Of a DNA stretch of 64,000 nt, positions 53,601 to 64,000 are shown piece after piece; positions within the stretch are counted from its first letter, which is position 1, and each line of letters starts with the position of its first letter. The translations under genes and the position numbers were made by a program. The notes beneath the pieces were generated by a model that made no database searches, had not been told where the DNA came from, and saw only the letters and a list, made by a program, of their open reading frames with translations. Source of the DNA: Meconema thalassinum (lineage: Eukaryota > Arthropoda > Insecta > Orthoptera > Tettigoniidae); NCBI GenBank assembly GCA_946902985.2, contig OX336389.2:984558482-984622481 (forward strand), in the 5' to 3' direction.

Positions 53601-56600
53601 AAACTGCGTACAAGCTAACGCGATTAAACTGTGTACAAGCTAACGTGATTAAACTGTGTACAAGCTAACGTGATTAAACTGTGTACAAGCTAACGTGATT
53701 AAACTGTGTACAAGCTAACGTGATTAAACTGTCTACAAGCTAACGTGATTAAACTGCGTACAAGCTAACGTGATTAAACTGCGTACAAGCTAACGTGATT
53801 AAACTGTGTACAAGCTAACGTGATTAAACTGTGTACAAGCTAACGTGATTAAACTACGTACAAGCTAACGTGATTAAACTGTGTACAAGCTAACGTGATT
53901 AAACTGTCTACAAGCTAACGTGATTAAACTGTGTACAAGCTAACGTGATTAAACTGTCTACAAGCTAACGTGATTAAACTGTCTACAAGCTAACGTGATT
54001 AAACTGTCTACAAGCTAACGTGATTAAACTGCGTACAAGCTAACGTGATTAAACTGTCTACAAGCTAACGTGATTAAACTGTATACAAGCTAACGTGATT
54101 AAACTGTGTACAAGCTAACGTGATTAAACTGTGTACAAGCTAACGTGATTAAACTGTCTACAAGCTAACGTGATTAAACTGCGTACAAGCTAACGTGATT
54201 AAACTGCGTACAAGCTAACGCGATTAAACTGTGTACAAGCTAACGTGATTAAACTGTGTACAAGCTAACGTGATTAAACTGCGTACAAGCTAACGTGATT
54301 AAACTGTGTACAATCTAACGTGATTAAACTGTGTACAAGCTAACGTGATTAAACTGTGTACAAGCTAACGTGATTAAACTGTGTACAAGCTAACGCGATT
54401 AAACTGCGTACAAGCTAACGTGATTAAACTGTGTACAAGCTAACGTGATTAAACTACGTACAAGCTAACGTGATTAAACTGTGTACAAGCTAACGTGATT
54501 AAACTGTATACAAGCTAACGTGATTAAACTGCGTACAAGCTAACGTGATTAAACTACGTACAAGCTAACGTGATTAAACTGTCTACAAGCTAACGTGATT
54601 AAACTGTGTACAAGCTAACGTGATTAAACTGTGAACAAGCTAACGTGATTAAGCTGCGTACAAGCTAACGTGATTAAACTGTGTACAAGCTAACGTGATT
54701 AAACTGTCTACAAGCTAACGTGATTAAACTGCGTACAAGCTAACGTGATTAAACTACGTACAAGCTAACGTGATTAAACTGTCTACAAGCTAACGTGATA
54801 AAACTGTATACAAGCTAACGTGATTAAAATGCGTACAAGCTAACGTGATTAAACTGCGTACAAGCTAACGTGATTAAACTGTGTACAAGCTAACGTGATT
54901 AAACTGTCTACAAGCTAACGTGATTAAACTGTGTACAAGCTAACGTGATTAAACTACGTACAAGCTAACGCGATTAAACTGCGTACAAGCTAACGTGATT
55001 AAACTGTGTACAAGCTAACGTGATTAAACTGTGTACAAGCTAACGTGATTAAACTGTGAACAAGCTAACGTGATTAAACTGTGAACAAGCTAACGTGATT
55101 AAACTGTGTACAAGCTAACGTGATTAAACTGTGTACAAGCTAACGTGATTAAACTGTGTACAAGCTAACGTGATTAAACTGTATACAAGCTAACGTGATT
55201 AAACTGTGTACAAGCTAACGTGATTGAACTACGTACAAGCTAACGTGATTAAACTGTGTACAAGCTAACGTGATTAAACTGTGTACAAGCTAACGTGATT
55301 AAACTGTGTACAAGCTAACGTGATTAAACTGCGTACAAGCTAACGTGATTAAACTACGTACAAGCTAACGTGATTAAACTGCGTACAAGCTAACGTGATT
55401 AAACTGTATACAAGCTAACGTGATTAAACTGTGTACAAGCTAACGCGATTAAACTACGTACAAGCTAACGTGATTAAACTGTGTACAAGCTAACGTGATT
55501 AAACTACGTACAAGCTAACGTGATTAAACTGCGTACAAGCTAACGTGATTAAACTGTATACAAGCTAACGTGATTAAACTGCGTACAAGCTAACGCGATT
55601 AAACTGTGTACAAGCTAACGTGATTAAACTGCGTACAAGCTAACGTGATTAAACTGTGTACAAGCTAACGTGATTAAACTGTGTACAAGCTAACGTGATT
55701 AAACTGTGTACAAGCTAACGTGATTAAACTGTGTACAAGCTAACGTGATTAAACTGCGTACAAGCTAACGTGATTAAACTGCGTACAAGCTAACGTGATT
55801 AAACTGTGTACAAGCTAACGTGATTAAACTGTGTACAAGCTAATGTGATTAAACTACGTACAAGCTAACGTGATTAATCTGTCTACAAGCTAACGTGATT
55901 AAACTGTCTACAAGCTAACGTGATTAAACTGTGTACAAGCTAACGTGATTAAACTACGTACAAGCTAACGTGATTAAACTGTGTACAAGCTAACGTGATT
56001 AAACTGTGTACAAGCTAACGTGATTAAACTGCGTACAAGCTAACGTGATTAAACTGTGAACAAGCTAAAGTGATTAAACTACGTACAAGCTAACGTGATT
56101 AAACTGTGTACAAGCTTACGTGATTAAACTACGTACAAGCTAACGTGATTAAACTGTGTACAAGCTAACGTGATTAAACTACGTACAAGCTAACGTGATT
56201 AAACTGTCTACAAGCTAACGTGATTAAACTGTCTACAAGCTAACGTGATTAAACTGTGTACAAGCTAACGTGATTAAACTGCGTACAAGCTAACGTGATT
56301 AAACCGTCTACAAGCTAACGTGATTAAATTGTGTACAAGCTAACGTGATTAAACTACGTACAAGCTAACGTGATTAAACTGTCTACAAGCTAACGTGATT
56401 AAACTGTGTACAAGCTAACGTGATTAAACTGTGTACAAGCTAACGTGATTAAACTGTGTACAAGCTAACGTGATTAAACTGTGTACAAGCTAACGTGATT
56501 AAACTGTCTACAAGCTAACGTGATTAAACTGTCTACAAGCTAACGTGATTAAACTGTGTACAAGCTAACGTGATTAAACTGTGTACAAGCTAACGTGATT

Positions 56601-59600
56601 AAACTGTGAACAAACTAACGCGATTAAACTGTCTACAAGCTAACGTGATTAAACTGTATACAAGCTAACGTGATTAAACTGTGTACAAGCTAACGTGATT
56701 AAACTGTCTACAAGCTAACGTGATTAAACTGTGTACAAGCTAACGTGATTAAACTGTGTACAAGCTAACGTGATTAAACTGTATACAAGCTAACGTGATT
56801 AAACTGTCTACAAGCTAACGTGATTTAACTGTGTACAAGCTAACGTGATTAAACTGTCTACAAACTAACGTGATTAAACTGTGTACAAGCTAACGTGATT
56901 AAACTGTGTACAAGCTAACGTGATTAAACTGTATACAAGCTAACGTGATTAAACTGTCTACAAGCTAACGTGATTAAACTGTGTACAAACTAACGTGATT
57001 AAACTGTCTACAAGCTAACGTGATTAAACTGTATACAAGCTAACGTGATTAAACTGTGTACAAGCTAACGTGATTAAACTGTCTACAAGCTAACGTGATT
57101 AAACTGTGTACAAGCTAACGTGATTAAACTGTGTACAAGCTAACGTGATTAAACTGTGTACAAGCTAACGTGATTAAACTGTCTACAAGCTAACGTGATT
57201 AAACTGTGTACAAGCTAACGTGATTAAACTGTCTACAAGCTAACGTGATTAAACTGCGTACAAGCTAACGTGATTAAACTGTATACAAGCTAACGTGATT
57301 AAACTGTGTACAAGCTAACGTGATTAAACTGTATACAAGCTAACGTGATTAAACTGCGTACAAGCTAACGTGATTAAACTGTGTACAAGCTAACGTGATT
57401 AAACTACGTACAAGCTAACGTGATTAAACTGCGTACAAGCTAACGTGATTAAACTACGTACAAGCTAACGTGATTAAACTGTATACAAGCTAACGTGATT
57501 AAACTGCGTACAAGCTAACGTGATTAAACTACGTACAAGCTAACGTGATTAAACTGTGTACAAGCTAACGTGATTAAACTACGTACAAGCTAACGTGATT
57601 AAACTGTCTACAAGCTAACGTGATTAAACTGCGTACAAGCTAACGTGATTAAACTGTGTACAAGCTAACGTGATTAAACTACGTACAAGCTAACGTGATT
57701 AAACTGTATACAAGCTAACGTGATTAAACTGTGTACAAGCTAACGTGATTAAACTGTGTACAAGCTAACGTGATTAAACTGTATACAAGCTAACGTGATT
57801 AAACTGTGTACAAGCTAACGTGATTAAACTACGTACAAGCTAACGTGATTAAACTGTGTACAAGCTAACGTGATTAAACTGTGTACAAGCTAACGTGATT
57901 AAACTGCGTACAAGCTAACGCGATTAAACTGTGTACAAGCTAACGTGATTAAACTGTATACAAGCTAACGTGATTAAACTACGTACAAGCTAACGTGATT
58001 AAACTGTATACAAGCTAACGTGATTAAACTGTGTACAAGCTAACGTTATTAAACTGTCTACAAGCTAACGTGATTAAACTGTATACAAGCTAACGTGATT
58101 AAACTGTGTACAAGCTAACGTGATTAAACTACGTACAAGCTAACGTGATTAAACTGTATACAAGCTAACGTGATTAAACTGCGTACAAGCTAACGTGATT
58201 AAACTACGTACAAGCTAACGTGATTAAACTGTGTACAAGCTAACGTGATTAAACTACGTACAAGCTAACGTGATTAAACTGTATACAAGCTAACGTGATT
58301 AAACTGCGTACAAGCTAACGTGATTAAACTGCGTACAAGCTAACGTGATTAAACTACGTACAAGCTAACGTGATTAAACTGTGTACAAGCTAACGTGATT
58401 AAACTACGTACAAGCTAACGTGATTAAACTGTGTACAAGCTAACGTGATTAAACTGTCTACAAGCTAACGTGATTAAACTGTCTACAAGCTAACGTGATT
58501 AAACTGTGTACAAGCTAACGTGATTAAACTACGTACAAGCTAACGTGATTAAACTGTATACAAGCTAACGTGATTAAACTACGTACAAGCTAACGTGATT
58601 AAACTATGTACAAGCTAACGTGATTAAACTACGTACAAGCTAACGTGATTAAACTGTGTACAAGCTAACGTGATTAAACTGTGTACAAGCTAACGTGATT
58701 AAACTACGTACAAGCTAACGTGATTAAACTGTCTACAAGCTAACGTGATTAAACTGCGTACAAGCTAACGTGATTAAACTGCGTACAAGCTAACGTGATT
58801 AAACTGCGTACAAGCTAACGTGATTAAACCGTCTACAAGCTAACGTGATTAAACTGTGTACAAGCTAACGTGATTAAACTGTCTACAAGCTAACGTGATT
58901 AAACTGTCTACAAGCTAACGTGATTAAACTGCGTACAAGCTAACGTGATTAAACTGTCTACAAGCTAACGTGATTAAACTGTATACAAGCTAACGTGATT
59001 AAACTGTCTACAAGCTAACGTGATTAAACTGTCTACAAGCTAACGTGATTAAACTGTCTAGAAGCTAACGTGATTAAACTGTATACAAGCTAACGTGATT
59101 AAACTGTGTACAAGCTAACGTGATTAAACTGTGTACAAGCTAACGTGATTAAACTGCGTACAAGCTAACGTGATTAAACTGCGTACAAGCTAACGTGATT
59201 AAACTGCGTACAAGCTAACGCGATTAAACTGTGTACAAGCTAACGTGATTAAACTGTGTACAAGCTAACGTGATTAAACTGTGTACAAGCTAACGTGATT
59301 AAACTGTCTACAAGCTAACGTGATTAAACTGCGTACAAGCTAACGTGATTAAACTGCGTACAAGCTAACGTGATTAAACTGTGTACAAGCTAACGTGATT
59401 AAACTACGTACAAGCTAACGTGATTAAACTGTCTACAAGCTAACGTGATTAAACTGCGTACAAGCTAACGTGATTAAACTGCGTACAAGCTAACGCGATT
59501 AAACTGTGTACAAGCTAACGTGATTAAACTGTGTACAAGCTAACGTGATTAAACTGTATACAAGCTAACGTGATTAAACTGTCTACAAGCTAACGTGATT

Positions 59601-62600
59601 AAACTGTGTACAAGCTAACGTGATTAAACTGTGAACAAGCTAACGTGATTAAACTGTCTACAAGCTAACGTGATTAAACTGTGTACAAGCTAACGTGATT
59701 AAACTGTGTACAAGCTAACGTGATTAAACTGTGAACAAACTAACGTGATTAAACTGTGAACAAGCTAACGTGATTAAACTGTCTACAAGCTAACGTGATT
59801 AAACTACGTACAAGCTAACGTGATTAAACTGCGTACAAGCTAACGTGATTAAACTGTCTACAAGCTAACGTGATTAAACTACGTACAAGCTAACGTGATT
59901 AAACTGCGTACAAGCTAACGTGATTAAACTGCGTACAAGCTAAGGCGATTAAACTGTGTACAAGCTAACGTGATTAAACTGTGTACAAGCTAACGTGATT
60001 AAACTGTATACAAGCTAACGTGATTAAACTGTGTACAAGCTAACGTGATTAAACTGTGTACAAACTAACGTGATTAAACTGTGTACAAGCTAACGTGATT
60101 AAACTGCGTACAAGCTAACGTGATTAAACTGTGTACAAGCTAACGTGATTAAACTGTGTACAAGCTAACGTGATTAAACTGCGTACAAGCTAACGTGATT
60201 AAACTGTGTACAAGCTAACGTGATTAAACTGTGTACAAGCTAACGTGATTAAACTGTGTACAAGCTAACGTGATTAAACTGTCTACAAGCTAACGTGATT
60301 AAACTGTGAACAAGCTAACGTGATTAAACTGTGTACAAGCTAACGTGATTAAACTGTGTACAAGCTAACGTGATTAAACTGTGAACAAGCTAACGTGATT
60401 AAACTGTATACAAGCTAACGTGATTAAACTGTGTACAAGCTAACGTGATTAGACTGTGAACAAGCTAACGTGATTAAACGGTGTACAAGCTAACGCGATT
60501 AAACTGTGTACAAGCTAACGTGATTAAACTGTCTACAAGCTAACGTGATTAAACTGTGTACAAGCTAACGTGATTAAACTGCGTACAAGCTAACGTGATT
60601 AAACTACGTACAAGCTAACGTGATTAAACTGTATACAAGCTAACGTGATTAAACTGCGTACAAGCTAACGTGATTAAACTACGTACAAGCTAACGTGATT
60701 AAACTGTGTACAAGCTAACGTGATTAAACTACGTACAAGCTAACGTGATTAAACTGTCTACAAGCTAACGTGATTAAACTGCGTACAAGCTAACGTGATT
60801 AAACTGTGTACAAGCTAACGTGATTAAACTACGTACAAGCTAACGTGATTAAACTGTATACAAGCTAACGTGATTAAACTGTGTACAAGCTAACGTGATT
60901 AAACTGTGTACAAGCTAACGTGATTAAACTGTATACAAGCTAACGTGATTAAACTGTGTACAAGCTAACGTGATTAAACTACGTACAAGCTAACGTGATT
61001 AAACTGTGTACAAGCTAACGTGATTAAACTGTGTACAAGCTAACGTGATTAAACTGCGTACAAGCTAACGCGATTAAACTGTGTACAAGCTAACGTGATT
61101 AAACTGTATACAAGCTAACGTGATTAAACTACGTACAAGCTAACGTGATTAAACTGTATACAAGCTAACGTGATTAAACTGTGTACAAGCTAACGTTATT
61201 AAACTGTCTACAAGCTAACGTGATTAAACTGTGTACAAGCTAACGTGATTAAACTGTGTACAAGCTAACGTGATTAAACTACGTACAAGCTAACGTGATT
61301 AAACTGTATACAAGCTAACGTGATTAAACTGCGTACAAGCTAACGTGATTAAACTACGTACAAGCTAACGTGATTAAACTGTGTACAAGCTAACGTGATT
61401 AAACTACGTACAAGCTAACGTGATTAAACTGTATACAAGCTAACGTGATTAAACTGCGTACAAGCTAACGTGATTAAACTGCGTACAAGCTAACGTGATT
61501 AAACTACGTACAAGCTAACGTGATTAAACTGTGTACAAGCTAACGTGATTAAACTACGTACAAGCTAACGTGATTAAACTGTGTACAAGCTAACGTGATT
61601 AAACTGTCTACAAGCTAACGTGATTAAACTGTCTACAAGCTAACGTGATTAAACTGTGTACAAGCTAACGTGATTAAACTACGTACAAGCTAACGTGATT
61701 AAACTGTATACAAGCTAACGTGATTAAACTACGTACAAGCTAACGTGATTAAACTATGTACAAGCTAACGTGATTAAACTACGTACAAGCTAACGTGATT
61801 AAACTGTGTACAAGCTAACGTGATTAAACTGTGTACAAGCTAACGTGATTAAACTACGTACAAGCTAACGTGATTAAACTGTCTACAAGCTAACGTGATT
61901 AAACTGCGTACAAGCTAACGTGATTAAACTGCGTACAAGCTAACGTGATTAAACTGCGTACAAGCTAACGTGATTAAACCGTCTACAAGCTAACGTGATT
62001 AAACTGTGTACAAGCTAACGTGATTAAACTACGTACAAGCTAACGTGATTAAACTGTGTACAAGCTAACGTGATTAAACTGTCTACAAGCTAACGTGATT
62101 AAACTGTGTACAAGCTAACGTGATTAAACTGTCTACAAGCTAACGTGATTAAACTGTCTACAAGCTAACGTGATTAAACTGTCTACAAGCTAACGTGATT
62201 AAACTGTCTACAAGCTAACGTGATTAAACTGCGTACAAGCTAACGTGATTAAACTGTCTACAAGCTAACGTGATTAAACTGTATACAAGCTAACGTGATT
62301 AAACTGTCTACAAGCTAACGTGATTAAACTGTCTACAAGCTAACGTGATTAAACTGCGTACAAGCTAACGTGATTAAACTGTCTAGAAGCTAACGTGATT
62401 AAACTGTATACAAGCTAACGTGATTAAACTGTGTACAAGCTAACGTGATTAAACTGTGTACAAGCTAACGTGATTAAACTGCGTACAAGCTAACGTGATT
62501 AAACTGCGTACAAGCTAACGTGATTAAACTGCGTACAAGCTAACGCGATTAAACTGTGTACAAGCTAACGTGATTAAACTGTGTACAAGCTAACGTGATT

Positions 62601-64000
62601 AAACTGTGTACAAGCTAACGTGATTAAACTGTCTACAAGCTAACGTGATTAAACTGCGTACAAGCTAACGTGATTAAACTGCGTACAAGCTAACGTGATT
62701 AAACTGTGTACAAGCTAACGTGATTAAACTGTGTACAAGCTAACGTGATTAAACTACGTACAAGCTAACGTGATTAAACTGTCTACAAGCTAACGTGATT
62801 AAACTGCGTACAAGCTAACGTGATTAAACTGCGTACAAGCTAACGCGATTAAACTGTGTACAAGCTAACGTGATTAAACTGTGTACAAGCTAACGTGATT
62901 AAACTGTATACAAGCTAACGTGATTAAACTGTCTACAAGCTAACGTGATTAAACTGTGTACAAGCTAACGTGATTAAACTGTGAACAAGCTAACGTGATT
63001 AAACTGTCTACAAGCTAACGTGATTAAACTGTGTACAAGCTAACGTGATTAAACTGTGTACAAGCTAACGTGATTAAACTGTGAACAAACTAACGTGATT
63101 AAACTGTGAACAAGCTAACGTGATTAAACTGTCTACAAGCTAACGTGATTAAACTACGTACAAGCTAACGTGATTAAACTGCGTACAAGCTAACGTGATT
63201 AAACTGTCTACAAGCTAACGTGATTAAACTACGTACAAGCTAACGTGATTAAACTGCGTACAAGCTAACGTGATTAAACTGCGTACAAGCTAAGGCGATT
63301 AAACTGTGTACAAGCTAACGTGATTAAACTGTGTACAAGCTAACGTGATTAAACTGTATACAAGCTAACGTGATTAAACTGTGTACAAGCTAACGTGATT
63401 AAACTGTGTACAAGCTAACGTGATTAAACTGCGTACAAGCTAACGTGATTAAACTGTGTACAAGCTAACGTGATTAAACTGTGTACAAGCTAACGTGATT
63501 AAACTGCGTACAAGCTAACGTGATTAAACTGTGTACAAGCTAACGTGATTAAACTGTGTACAAGCTAACGTGATTAAACTGTGTACAAGCTAACGTGATT
63601 AAACTGTCTACAAGCTAACGTGATTAAACTGTGAACAAGCTAACGTGATTAAACTGTGTACAAGCTAACGTGATTAAACTGTGTACAAGCTAACGTGATT
63701 AAACTGTGAACAAGCTAACGTGATTAAACTGTATACAAGCTAACGTGATTAAACTGTGTACAAGCTAACGTGATTAGACTGTGAACAAGCTAACGTGATT
63801 AAACGGTGTACAAGCTAACGCGATTAAACTGTGTACAAGCTAACGTGATTAAACTGTCTACAAGCTAACGTGATTAAACTGTGTACAAGCTAACGTGATT
63901 AAACTGCGTACAAGCTAACGTGATTAAACTGTGTACAAGCTAACGTGATTAAACTGTGTACAAGCTAACGTGATTAAACTGTGTACAAGCTAACGTGATT
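47635..64000. repeat. 25-bp satellite array, about 655 monomers, runs off the right edge
   Basis: The monomer is a nearly invariant 20-bp core starting CAAGCTAACG and ending GATTAAACT, followed by a variable 5-bp part that is almost always one of GTGTA, GTCTA, GTATA, GCGTA, ACGTA or GTGAA. The period is 25 throughout; a 26-bp unit near 50790 shifts the phase by one. Minor core variants (CGCGATT, TAATG, TAAAG, GTTATT) mark positions. It is non-coding: 25 is not a multiple of 3 and TAA/TGA occur in every frame. Long-range repetition of the variant order shows higher-order units. Confidence 0.98.

Noticed and set aside
47635..64000. CRISPR-like appearance (constant 20-bp repeat, variable 5-bp part)
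   Set aside because: The variable part is 5 bp with only about six recurring states, there are no cas genes, and the context is eukaryotic. It is a satellite.

Overview
This window looks like repeat-dense nuclear DNA from an animal with a large genome, most likely an arthropod and probably an insect. The case rests on its mobile-element set: tRNA-derived SINEs with box A/B heads, a CR1-like LINE, Tc1/mariner, pogo, hAT and piggyBac relics, Helitron ends, and a 5S rRNA-like sequence of metazoan type. I cannot name the species. I found no host protein-coding gene, no bacterial-type operon and no CRISPR array. Every coding stretch I can defend belongs to a transposable element, and all but one are broken.

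Layout. 1-0.5 kb: N-terminus of a mariner-type transposase running off the left edge. 0.6-1.7 kb: a SINE whose middle has expanded into about eight 94-bp tandem copies. 2.4-3.4 kb: a hAT-like element with an 8-bp target duplication, holding a nested fold-back element. 3.5-3.9 kb: 77-80 bp minisatellite. 4.2-5.1 kb and 10.5-11.2 kb: two opposite copies of one TA-inserted DNA transposon, one of them cut by a SINE. 6-10 kb: LINE tails, a piggyBac C-terminal finger, and a pogo-like element interrupted by a LINE. 10.4-13.2 kb: SINEs and a Tc1 relic. 13-17.9 kb: mostly unrecognised. 17.9-20 kb: broken transposase between large inverted arms. 21-23.4 kb: non-autonomous Helitron with a 127-bp minisatellite. 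23.4-26.6 kb: Penelope-like fragment, SINEs and a 29-bp degenerate array. 27.3-28.6 kb: 35-bp minisatellite. 28.9 kb: 5S-derived sequence. 29-34.7 kb: SINEs with clean target duplications and a 293-bp tandem block. 35.3-37 kb: LINE with an uninterrupted 523-residue reverse-transcriptase reading frame. 40-47.1 kb: MITEs, a second Helitron end, and LINE, Penelope-like and SINE insertions nested in one another. 47.6-64 kb: one continuous 25-bp satellite with a higher-order structure, running off the right edge.

The elements do not form a pathway. What links them is their nesting, which gives relative ages, and a modular SINE system: two families (called A and B here) share head and central domain but have different tails, and both carry a GGTTCGATTCC-type motif twice, 94 bp apart. 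That spacing equals the unit that has expanded in one copy and vanished in another. Family labels (SINE-A to SINE-H) are local names.
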